Source of the DNA: Ophiothrix spiculata
Taxonomy: Eukaryota > Echinodermata > Ophiuroidea > Amphilepidida > Ophiotrichidae
NCBI GenBank assembly: GCA_000969725.1
Contig: JXSR01S067735.1
Length of the DNA: 28,032 nt
Reading direction: 5' to 3' (one strand)
The notes under the pieces are model-generated. The model was not told the DNA's origin. It did not search any database and saw nothing but the letters and a program-made list of their open reading frames with translations. Of the stretch, positions 1-9,277 are shown in pieces. The position numbers were made by a program, and so were the translations under genes. How positions within the stretch are numbered: position 1 is the stretch's first letter; every line of letters begins with the position of its first letter.

Positions 1-1229
1 TTTTTCAGAATAAAACTGTTCTAATGAAGGTCTATAAGTTAAACAAGAAAGTAAAACATTGGAAAACTTTAAAATGTAATCAGAATCTAAAATTTTGCCG
101 TTTGCTGGTGATTGCGCAATAACGCAGATAACTGAAAACTGAAATCAATGTTTTTGATGATATCTGTTCAAAAAATTATTTTTCAAAAACTATGCAATTT
201 TAATTCAATTTAACACCAAAATCATGATGAGAATTGTTGTGGGCATAAACGATTAGTTTTTCAAGTATGTCGGCAGCCTGTTTTTTCTGTATGACTGAAG
301 AAAGTGGCCAATTTTGCCGAAAATTTCGGACCAGAAACTCGTTAAAAAAAATTATTCAGTTTATCCAAATTTTAACTACATATCCATTTAGTAGTTTGGT
401 TTGTGCATAATTAATTAAATTTTCAGGTGTCTAGCTTCTTTTGTTCTCATCAACCATCGTTTTTTGTAAACTCGCTGACTTTTTTCACGACTCCAAAATT
501 TAAGGGGTAGGGGTAATATTATTGATATTGTTATACATTTTCTTGTCTTGGCATAAATCAAATTTGGTATTGACTTATTCCTTATTAAATTCTGCATGTA
601 ATAAGTGGTAAACAAGCCTTCTATGGCCTTCTTATGCAAAGATATCGTGTTTAGAAATTGATTTCTTGCCGAAAACAGTGATTTTTTTAACATCGTTTGT
701 CACGTCAAACTTCATTTTTTAAGTCCCCCTGTACAAAAACAATGTAACATAGCATGAATACAACTGGTAAATTCATTTTTTTATAACTACTGTTCACCAA
801 TTAATTACCAAAAGGGGCCCCTCTTATGCAAAGTTTTGAATTGATGGGTATTTCTAATCTGGTAATAAAAAAAATTGTCCCCCCAAAATGCCTGTTTTTC
901 CTCAAAATTGGCCCAAAATTGCAAAATTATGGCTTATCTTCACCCCTAAATATTTTTTTCACACTGATGTCCGCCAAACCTGGGTCAAACCTTGAACCTT
1001 GTCTTAATGGGGATGTATAACTATCATTTTAATTATAAAAGAGTCCCTGTTAAGATTCACAAAATGTTTGTTTGTATTTCTCCTGTCTATTTGACACCAG
1101 TGCTATTTTAGTCAAAAAATGTCATGTTTATTCACACCTTGTATTAGAATGAAAAAATGCCCTCAAAATTAAACTCCATATACCATATCCACTCGCCTAA
1201 TTCAGCCACTGATTATCTGAATGTATATC
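1..1229. other. AT-rich non-coding stretch, nothing recognised
   Basis: Only short spurious frames occur, such as one of 92 codons on the minus strand at 693-415 with no recognisable motif. I see no clear repeat boundaries, RNA gene or conserved protein. Confidence 0.5.
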
Positions 1230-1231
1230 GC

Positions 1232-1273
<42 letters not shown>

Positions 1274-1390
1274 TTATCAATATTTCATAGTCGTAGTCTG
1301 GAGGCCAAATTACATAAAATTTACAATTTTTAAAAACATCAAAAATTACAGTTACTGATGAAACCATTGCACATTAAATTCATTTTATAC
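1232..1390 (-). mobile_element. 3' end of a TCAA-tailed LINE (5'-truncated)
   Basis: Read on the minus strand, this segment matches the last ~120 bases of the LINE at 14040-14160. Shared parts are TTTATGTAATTTGGCCT, a variable GGCC region, then TATGAAATATT, followed by a (TCAA)n tail. On the plus strand the tail is the (TTGA)n run at 1232-1273. The two copies therefore share one 3' terminus and belong to the same non-LTR family. Only the non-coding 3' tail is present, as expected for a severely 5'-truncated insertion. Confidence 0.7.
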
Positions 1391-1408
1391 AGATAATTAT
1401 ATACCACA

Positions 1409-2368
1409 TTTATAATAATAATAATAATAATAATGAGAGATTTTTGAGCGCTCATAACAAAGAAAGCCGCTGAGCACTGTACATACTTAAATATACAATA
1501 CAGGTTTACAAATACACATTGTTACAAACAGAATCATGTACAATAGGAGAAAAGTCAAGGTAAAGTTAATTTCACATGCAGTCACTCAAAATAGTCCTCA
1601 AAAAGTAGAGTCTTGAGAATACGCTTAAACTAACTAGTAGTCATTACTGGAGCAGCGTTTCTGATTATTGAAGGCAAATTGTTCCAGAGTTTGGGTCCAG
1701 AGATGGCGAATGATCTTTGTCCGTAGAAATTTGTTCTTGGACGCTGCGAAGGGAATTCAAAAGAGATTTGAGATGAGGATCTAAGAGTCCAAGCTGGTAT
1801 ATAGCAGCTGAGCAAATTTGTAAGGTATGTAGGAGAGTGATCATGGAAAGTCTTAAATACTAGGAGGATCTTGTATTCTATGCGCTTTGATATGGGCAGC
1901 CAATGGAGATCCTAGCACCGGTGTGATATGATCTCTGCGTTTAGTCAGTGTGACAAGACGGGTCGAAGCATTCTGGAGTCTTTGGAGTTTTCTCGGGAGT
2001 TTTTGAAGATCTTTATCAGGAAGGCCCACTAGGAGGGAATTACAGCAGTCGAGGTGTGGTTATGAAAGCGTGTACTAGACGCTCAGTTGTAGCATTGTTG
2101 AGGTATTTCCTAATTCTGCCAAGCTTATGAAAAAAAGCCCAGCCACTGCAACAAACGTTGCTTATGCGAGTCTTTAGCAAGAGATGGCTGTCGAAAGTGA
2201 CACCGAGATTGCGGGCTTCAGGGCTGGGATTGATATACGTATCACCAATCTTCACAGGTGGAAGTGGTTCACAGTCGCTGAGCGAGAATGGAAATGTAAT
2301 ATCTCAGTCTTATTGTCATTGAGTTGTAGTTTGTTGTTCAAAGCCCAAGCTTTAATGTCATGAATACC
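1409..2368 (-). mobile_element. CR1/L2-like LINE fragment, 3' part of ORF2 with ATT-repeat tail
   Basis: Conceptual pieces on the minus strand give the C-terminal end of a non-LTR reverse transcriptase ORF. They include AWALNNKLQLNDNKTE (about 2350-2300), ARNLGVTFDSHL (2215-2170), IRKYLNNATTERLVHAFI, NSLLVGLPDKDLQKL (about 2030-1990), LVTLTKRRDHITPVLGS (about 1950-1900) and, in another frame, SYIPAWTLRSSSQISF to SGPKLWNNLPSIIR (1800-1650). Several frameshifts and stops break the frame. The element ends in a (TAA/ATT)n microsatellite at 1409-1434, a common terminus of such LINEs, and it sits back to back with the TCAA-tailed fragment. Confidence 0.8.
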
Positions 2369-2379
2369 TAATAGAAGAA

Positions 2380-2600
2380 AACACTTCAAGTGTGACTTAT
2401 GAGAGTCAGTTTAATACTTGGAAATATTTTTTACAAATTATAGTTAGCATTTTTGCACTTAAAATTCCATTTAAAAAGAACAAAAATGACACACCACAAT
2501 AAATCACTTAAGAGTTAAGTGTAACACTAAAAGTGTAAGTGTTTACACTTAAGTGTAAAAATTGCACTTAAGTGTAAGGGAGTTTTATGAATACAGCCCC
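2380..2600. repeat. ACTTAAGTGTAA-rich degenerate repeat / MITE remnant
   Basis: Overlapping copies of CACTTAAGTGTAA and variants dominate 2500-2580, making many small inverted repeats. The right edge reads TTTTATGAATACAGCCCC, resembling the termini of the other element at 7172-7388 (CGTATTCACAAAAG). No matching left terminus was seen, so this is probably a truncated copy. Confidence 0.45.
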
Positions 2601-2962
2601 AGTTGCTGCCAGAACCAAGATTATACTATAGTGAATTTTAATTGTGACACCTAATTATACATTTTAGGGGCATGTCGATGATTCCATTCATTCTGATTGA
2701 AAATTGAAATTTGATAAAACAATAAGATAACAGATATATGGCCATAATAAAATAAAGTTCGCTTTCCTAAGCTAACTTATATTGGCCAATAAACAAATAT
2801 GACCACATTGACTTGAATCTTTATTTATAGAAATAATAGTAGAAAGCAGGCATCTGAAACAATTTTTAGGCCAAAAAATACCATTTAACAATTAACTAAA
2901 AAACGTATACACATATGTTGACATTTTTTAAGTTTTGATAATTCATAACAAACGACAGCATT

Positions 2963-2998
2963 ATCATTTAGGCCACATTAAAATATGGCCTAAATGAT
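2963..2998. repeat. Perfect 13-bp-stem inverted repeat
   Basis: ATCATTTAGGCCA at 2963-2975 is the exact reverse complement of 2986-2998, with a 10-base AT loop. It is DNA that can fold into a hairpin; no function is indicated. Confidence 0.7.
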
Positions 2999-3342
2999 CT
3001 TACTATTAGGCCAATTAAATTCAACTAAGAAGCCGATGTTGTGTTCTCCAAAAGGACCTTGAATAGATAACAGGACATCAAACCTTTTGACAGTAATTTC
3101 CATTGAACCTGATTGAAATCCTTGCAAATTCCATAGAAAATAGCAGAGGAGGGTGGTCGTGGCAACTATTGCATGGTTGCCGTTCTTATCGTATACGATC
3201 CCCGGCTGCGTCGATGTAACTCATGTCCTATACCGCCTCTATAAGAATCATCGTGGGAAAATACAACTTCCGGGATCGTGTGGGATTGCCGCTAAAATTA
3301 TATTGCTAATCGGTAAAAAATATGATAACATATATAAAAAGT

Positions 3343-3362
3343 GGGGTTCACGCGTGAACCCC
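3343..3362. repeat. 20-bp perfect palindrome centred on ACGCGT
   Basis: GGGGTTCACGCGTGAACCCC is fully self-complementary. It lies inside a GC-richer island in AT-rich surroundings. Confidence 0.85.
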
Positions 3363-4253
3363 AGCGGATTTAGGATAACATAATTATGCTAATTACGATA
3401 AGAACACTTTTATAGTTTTTTGAGGAGAGGTAAAAATATGATCTTTGTAATTATTTTCTTCAATACGTGAGTCACGTGACCCAATAGAAATACACGTAGA
3501 TCGTTCCCTAAATTTGCGTTTTGGAAATCCCTCATCCCTAAATCTAGGATCTTCTATAAATCGTGTCCGCCACCGCCTGGAAAATAGCTCATTTAATGAG
3601 GGTTAGATACCTGGGGGGTACTCAGATTTCAGTTGGGTACGGATGCACGGCCAGCCTCGGAGTTTTCCACTACCACCTGTTTTTGTAAACCTGAGAAAGC
3701 GAAAAAATGCTACTAATTTGTAAACCGCAATCTAGACTGTTCAATACATTTTTACAATGAAATTGCACTTTAAAAGCCAAATTGGCAACCGATAGGTATA
3801 GTAAACCAAAGGATAAATTGGTCAAAAAATTGTCATTTTTGAAAAATGCAACCATTATGTAAACCATTTTTCAAAGTTTTGAGGGCATTTTCCACTATTT
3901 TCAAAATATTTTCTCAAAAAACACCCAATCTGAGCAAAATTGGGTGCTTTCCCGACCCTATTTTTTAAATTTTTTTTGAATAGGGTCGGTCGCTGAGGGC
4001 AACACAACATTTTTTTTTGGACCTATGTAATTGGTTTATTGTCATTTTCAAGCCATGAAAGATATTTTCGTATTACTCTGTTAAATTTGCCAGAAGGGTA
4101 TTTTCGTATTGCACAGAACTGTTACAATAATTAATTTGCGCGCAGCGGTAAATAACTACAAAATAGGAACTATGCATATGTTGTGTTGTCTGTGTAAGAG
4201 ACGGGTCAAAATACCGGTGCTCCAGCGAAATCAGAAATTTACTACAGTTGAAA

Positions 4254-4510
4254 ATGGAGTCGATTGTCAATAAACAAGTACCTCGAAACACCAAGCGATT
4301 TGAACTATATTCTCATGAAGAAATACAGAGACTGAAGAAGCTGGAATCTGTTCCAATAACGCTCTAATGAGAAAGCGATCCGTGCGTTTCTTGAATATTT
4401 GCATGAAATGTAACAATGGCCACTGAGCCCAATTTCAGAATCGCCGAACTTGACACTTGGCTAGAAGGAGTTTCAGTGCCAGAAACATCAAGTAAGCTTA
4501 AGTAATATTT
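4254..4510 (+). pseudogene. Possible decayed fragment of a KIAA1958/DUF3504-like recombinase-domain protein
   Basis: Three short frames read as one charged helical protein broken by two frameshifts: VPRNTKRFELYSHEEIQRL (from 4254), NEKAIRAFLEYLHEM (4366-4410) and MATEPNFRIAELDTWLEGV (from 4416). The spacing of Asn-Thr-Lys, the Ala-Ile-Arg-x-Phe-Leu-x-Tyr-Leu helix and a following acidic helix recall the N-terminus of DUF3504/Crypton-type tyrosine recombinase relatives that are abundant in marine invertebrates. This is motif memory only, and the frames are short enough to be chance. The segment ends at a donor-like CAA|GTAAGC. Confidence 0.3.
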
Positions 4511-4553
4511 TTAATTTTTTGTTTTTACTCATGTGTACTGAATGATAAATTTG

Positions 4554-5512
4554 CATACTTGCCAACATTGCAAAAACAAAAATACTGACAGTTTAGCGCG
4601 CGCGACGCGTAACGCGCTATACACGGCACGTAGCGCACGGCGCAGTTGTGGCCCCTAACTGGAGTAAAATAAGATAATAAGAAAAATCATATTAATACAA
4701 AATCTATACTTTTAACACATAAAATATCAACATAGAAAAATGTGCTTCCCTGGTGAGTTATAGGCCTTTTAAGTTCAGACTTTGTTATACTTTTACATAC
4801 AAATAGACTTTTTAAAATCGCTCAACCGGACCTATTGTACTACCGAAATCTCCGAATTCATCATATATGATGCGTCATGTAATTTTAATAATTTGAAATT
4901 TCGAGAGATTTTAACCTTACCACACCAACCCCACCCCACCCCACCCCACCCCACCCACACCCACATCTATAAAACAATAAATCAAATATTTATAATTGCT
5001 AAATTAATATATTATATATTGTCTTCAAAATCAAATCAAATCAAATAATATTTTCAGTACTCTCTCACTCTCTTTCTGTTGTTACACTTGGGAGAAAACG
5101 TTGTAATCATGTTCTGACATTCATAACAAAAATCTCTTTTACAGAAGCAGCACTATCACTTCAATAGTGACATTAACATTGTCTGTATCAGTGACAATTT
5201 TCGGCCCTTTCGCGACTTGTAACAACCAGAAATGTCCGATATTAACGAAAATTAATGTTTTCTCTTGCAAAATTGAGTCATAATAGGTCTGATAAATACA
5301 TCTTCCACACTTCAGACTCATTTCTACATTATTCTGATTTATTTACAACAAAAAATACAACAAGAATTTCTTTAAAAATCACAGAGAAGTTACCAATTAT
5401 TCATCTTTTTTTTTTTTTCTTCTGAGGAAAATCGGGACAATCCCGTTTTTAGTGTTTTTGGGAGACAGAAAACGGGACAATCCCGGGAAAATCGGGACAG
5501 TTGGCAAGTATG
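4554..5512. mobile_element. 959-bp non-autonomous DNA transposon with 6-bp target duplication
   Basis: Terminal inverted repeats CATACTTGCCAAC (4554-4566) and its exact complement (5500-5512) are flanked on both sides by AATTTG (4548-4553 and 5513-5518), a likely target-site duplication. The interior has a CpG-rich island (4597-4645), a (CCCCA)n minisatellite (4924-4960) and near the right end several CGGGACAATCCCG palindromic words. No transposase frame is present, so it would need an enzyme from elsewhere. Superfamily is not assigned. Confidence 0.75.
4922..4966 (+). repeat. (CCCCA)n minisatellite
   Basis: About seven units of CCCCA on the plus strand, running into CCCACACCCACA. The complementary strand is (TGGGG)n and could form G-quadruplex structures. 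It lies inside the 4554-5512 element. Confidence 0.85.
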
Positions 5513-5514
5513 AA

Positions 5515-5649
5515 TTTGTTACCCCCTGTTTATTCTTATGCAATACGAAAAAATATTAATGGTTTGGACTCGTCTTATGTCTGATGCGGTATAAATCCAA
5601 ACCATTAATATTTTCTCAAATTGCATAGAACAAACAAGGGATAACTAAT
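5515..5649. mobile_element. Short hairpin MITE (~135 bp)
   Basis: The two arms of about 52 bp are imperfect inverted repeats over almost their whole length. The best-matched part is AATATTAATGGTTTGGA on the left against TCCAAACCATTAATATT on the right. It starts directly after the right target duplication of the 959-bp element, so the two abut. Confidence 0.7.
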
Positions 5650-6040
5650 AATATCAGTGGATGCAACTCAAAATGTACAAATCATCGAGAGCATAAAAAC
5701 AGAATCTGCAATGGCTGTGATAATTTGTTAACACTTTAGAATACCCTCAAAATTTATTTTCTGTATGCTAGTGGCTTCAGGTAATGCCACCTGAAGAACC
5801 ATTTCAATAGCAACTGGACATCATAAAAAATGCAATGCAAATTTAAAAAATGGCAGCTATTGCAGATACAGCTTAGGTATCATCTCCAAATCTTAGGTCT
5901 CTTTAAGCTCCCTTTATTTTTGGTCGTTAGGAAAAGGAAAATGGGAATCCTCTTTGAGTTATAAATTCAACAGGAATATTGTGGAGTTTGAAAGTAGGGA
6001 TTCAATCATTTTTAAGCAAAAATATAAAGAATTACATTGC
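5650..6040. other. Non-coding spacer, nothing recognised
   Basis: AT-rich sequence with no long frame, RNA gene or clear repeat boundary. Confidence 0.4.
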
Positions 6041-6044
6041 AATA

Positions 6045-6232
6045 CAGAGATTGTGGGTTCAAGCCCCGGGCCGGGCGGTTTTCGTCTCCTTGTTTCCATG
6101 GGCAAGAAACTTTACTCTACTTGCTTCGTCAGACAGTCACGTAAAGCCGTGGGTCCCCTGTACGAATAGACTCCGTCATGGGGTATGCATGTTATGCAAG
6201 TACTTGTATCATTGATTGATTGATTGATTCCT
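6045..6232 (+). mobile_element. tRNA-derived SINE, 5'-truncated, with (ATTG)n tail
   Basis: GGGTTCAAGCCCC at 6056-6068 is a good RNA polymerase III B box (consensus GGTTCRANNCC). A tRNA-unrelated body follows, including GGGCAAGAAACTTTACTCT, then a 3' (ATTG)n microsatellite at 6213-6231. No A box lies about 35 bases upstream, so the 5' end is missing or decayed. The frames of about 70-78 codons here are chance. The tail unit is the reverse complement of the LINE tail (TCAA)n, so a shared mobilising enzyme cannot be claimed from the tail alone. Confidence 0.7.
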
Positions 6233-6239
6233 AAGGGAT

Positions 6240-6727
6240 TATGTTTAAAGGGAGCTTAACGGGTCCCTTTGATTTCAAAGGGACAATTTGTAGAGGATCC
6301 CTTACTTGCACTTGCATAACAAAATATTCTTCAATAAGGTGCCGGTTCAATTGCTGCTCGACCAATTAAACAATATTCCCTCGTACCCTGTCAACTTGTG
6401 AACCATTATTCAAATATCATTTGAAAATTGTATAATGGTAATGCACACATAATGAATAAGGCACCATATTTGTAACAACATTGGTAAGAATCAAATACAT
6501 TTATTTTGGTCTTTAATTTTAACTTGATAAAAAAGTTAAGTAGGAATGCTCCATAAATATTATAAAGCTTGTCATTTCAAGAATATTGAAACAAAAACTA
6601 AAGCTCTAGAACTATATTGTATTATCTTTACCATGATTAAAGAACTACAACAGTTTTAAGAAGTATTGGAAATCTCATGTTCTATTAGACGTTGGCCTAC
6701 ATAAGACCTTTTCAGCTCAGGTCTAAA
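6240..6727. other. Non-coding spacer, nothing recognised
   Basis: AT-rich DNA without a supported gene or repeat. Confidence 0.4.
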
Positions 6728-7078
6728 GCGGTAGTCACAACCCATCGTGCGTTTTTTGTTCAGACGTTTTTTTTCTTAAAACATGGGGAAGACATGGAAA
6801 ATGCGTCATCAGCAGAGCAAGTGGTTGTGGGAAAAATTTGAAAAAAAATGCACATTGTGCATATGTTGTAAGTGCTGATGAGCACATGCGGATCGTACTT
6901 ATGTTTAATTGGTAGCCCAAACGTAGCCAGCATGCAGAGAAAGTTCCTCATGCACTAAAACTTCTACTATCTGTAAGCTTCAAAATATGTACGGAGACGG
7001 TACCTACAACGTACGTGACGCATCATTTTGTTTACATATTTACCCGCAGACAGCACGTATGATGGGTTGTGACCGCCA
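6728..7078. mobile_element. ~350-bp MITE with ~24-bp imperfect TIRs
   Basis: GTCACAACCCATCGTGCGT near the left end is matched inverted by ACGTATGATGGGTTGTGAC near the right end (two mismatches, at the fourth-last bases). The two short minus-strand frames inside are not protein-like. Confidence 0.7.
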
Positions 7079-7171
7079 CATTTCTGTCATGCCAGGCCAG
7101 GAGCAAATTAACCAAAAATTGACTTTTCAGCAAGAGGGAAACTTATAGGTGCTGACAAAAGAATTTAACAC

Positions 7172-7388
7172 AAGGGCTCGTATTCACAAAAGGGAATAAC
7201 TTTGTTTTAAGAATTTACTTCCTTCTCATTTGGTATTCACAAACAAAGAATATAAAGTTATTCCTTGGACTAGTTATCCCAGGCTTTATAAAATCCAACT
7301 TTGTTTAGGACTGGGAACTATCTCTATTCTAAGAATGACTAATCCAGGAATCAGGTTATTCTTGGAAAAACTTTTGTGAATACGGGTC
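7172..7388. mobile_element. ~217-bp MITE with GTATTCACAAAAG ends
   Basis: The left end CTCGTATTCACAAAAG and right end CTTTTGTGAATACGGG form terminal inverted repeats. The interior has further GGAATAAC/GTTATTCC pairs, so the whole element folds back on itself. Confidence 0.7.
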
Positions 7389-7716
7389 AAGGACTTTAAG
7401 TGCCAAACTGCATACTTTTTAGTCAAAAAATGTTGAAGCAGAGTGGCAGCCCAAGATTGTGCTCCGTGGAAACTTCCCTCCAGTCAGGCAGCAGGTGCAG
7501 AGGTGTGTGACACTGACCAATAGGTAAGAAACATCAAACGTGTGATTTACAGTCTTAATGCTTAAATCAAAATTCAAATTATAGCTCTTCATGACTGTAC
7601 TTTGTATAACAGTAAACCAGATGTGAACCTTGAACCAGATAATGGACACAGTGAGTATGATCCTTAGAATAAGATACTCAGAGAAGTGGTTCGCCAATGA
7701 TAAACAATTCACCCGG

Positions 7717-8337
7717 CCCGTCACAACTTTTTTGGAAAATTATCATAAATATGCTAATTTATTGAAAATATTTGCATACCTCCACAAACGGGTTGGAAAT
7801 CCGCCATCTTGTTTTACCACTAATACTGATTTTCATAACTTAATTTTGCTTGATTTTACTAAAAAGACAACATGTTATTAAGCAACAACTACCGTTAACA
7901 CACCATCGACCAGCCAGAATTATAATAAATATACTAAAAATTGTTAAATTCTTACCTTTTTGCGACAATCGGGTAAAAATCCACAGTAATTTCAGTTCTC
8001 AGCGAGACAAAATATCACAACAGAATCAATTCTGTAATGTAAACAACTTCCGCGTCCCGTGAGCACTACGCGCGCAGTTATAAGCGTTTCACAGTCAACG
8101 CGTATCTTGGCGCAAACTTGGGTACTGTTTGTACGCAGAGCATGGCGCAGTCTGCTTTTAAAAAAGAAATAGATGAATATTGATGATGTTTTTCGCGTAT
8201 TTTATAATTTTGGAGGCATATTCATGACAAATACCGCGTATTTATGACGTTGGAGGATTTTTGCCCATATTTGGTCCATCCAAAAGCGGGCGATGTCGCG
8301 ATATTCATGAAAATTACGCGGTTTAAAGTGTGACGGG
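7717..8337. mobile_element. ~620-bp element with CCCGTCACA ends
   Basis: CCCGTCACA (7717-7725) is mirrored by TGTGACGGG (8329-8337). The next 30 bases of the two arms also resemble each other (AAATTATCATAAATAT against AATTTTCATGAATAT). No target duplication was seen. The two frames over 60 codons inside have no recognisable motif. Confidence 0.5.
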
Positions 8338-8630
8338 ATTGACTGGCATAACCCGGCCAACTCTAATTTTCTAGACAAATAAAAAAATTAAGGTCCAAAA
8401 CTTCCCCTAAATTTAGTAAATTGGGTGCCTTTTGAAAAATTAATGAGTAAAGCACTCAATTAGCAAGGAATTGGGTGGGGTTTGGGGATGAAAATAAAAA
8501 ATCCTACCTACAAATCCTAATGTTTTCCATGTTATACCAATCAAACAATTATTTATAGGCCTCCCGTCATGTATTTCAACCAACACTGCTCATACAACAT
8601 TGTAAATCTGACATTTTGCTGACATTCTGC

Positions 8631-9277
8631 TCATAACTGTTGATAATTCTGAAATCGAGCATTAGGTCCATTACCACACTGTGGTAGTCCAGGTGGAGGC
8701 GGTGGAGGAGGAGGTGGAGGGAACATTGGAAATCCAGGTGGTGGAAGCTGCCAACTTGCCATAGAGGTTGCTGGACCAGGAGGCCCAAAGTTTAGTGGTG
8801 GTGGTGGTGGATTTCGGGGTGGGGGTGGTGGAGGTTGCCACATTCCTCCAGCCATTCCACTTTGAGCATTTTGATGAATAGGAATCACTGGTTTTGTATG
8901 TAATTGTCCATTTTGGAATGTCCCTTGTGGTGGTGGAGGACCTTGGAATGGACCTGGTGGTAAACCAAACTGTCCTGCTGGTGGACCCATACCTGGAGGG
9001 CCATTATTATAAAGTGGCAAAGGTGGTGTTGGGGCTCCACCCATGAATGCTGGTGGCCCTGGAGGAAACATCTGAGGTGGTGGTGGTGGTGGTGGATGAG
9101 GAGGTGGTGGAGGTCCTTGAGGATGTTGGTGCCTCAGTCTTGGTGGAAATTGACATCCAGGATTAGGAAACCTGTCTCCAACAAAGTGTCCATTATCATC
9201 ATGTCCAAGTGGTGGTCCTCTGTACTGCCCTTGGTTATTATTCCGGGGTTGGTTTCTATGCCATGGATTCCGGTGAT
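8631..9277 (-). CDS. NAF1: NAF1 coding exon 8 (proline-rich C-terminus)
   Basis: 647 nt of coding sequence, acceptor TCTTTTCAATTACAG. It encodes residues 414-628, starting HRNPWHRNQPRNNN. It then becomes Pro/Gly/Gln-rich with several polyproline runs (about 470-481, 562-567, 570-574 and 600-609) and ends NARFQNYQQL before TGA at 8633-8631. Proline-rich tails are typical of animal NAF1. The repetitive CCA/CCT codons make the other strand look GGTGGT-rich, and the open frames there are shadows. No canonical AATAAA was seen in the next 250 bases downstream. Confidence 0.9.

Larger units (their letters stand above)
2600..4250. other. Intergenic repeat-like DNA with no recognised gene
   Basis: A slightly GC-richer block (about 3150-3400) contains a 76-codon frame with no recognisable motif and a 20-bp perfect palindrome. 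GTTCTTATCGTA near 3183 is repeated inverted near 3395, so the block may be a small mobile element. 3600-4010 has words such as AAATTGGGTGC and AGGGTCGGT that recur elsewhere in the window. No gene can be supported. Confidence 0.4.

Noticed and set aside
3153-3383. 76-codon plus-strand frame
   Set aside because: No recognisable motif and overlaps a palindrome. The length is unremarkable for a locally GC-richer patch.
6340-6360. GGTTCAATTGC resembling a second polymerase III B box
   Set aside because: It lacks the final CC, has no A box or tRNA arms, and shows no SINE-like body or tail.
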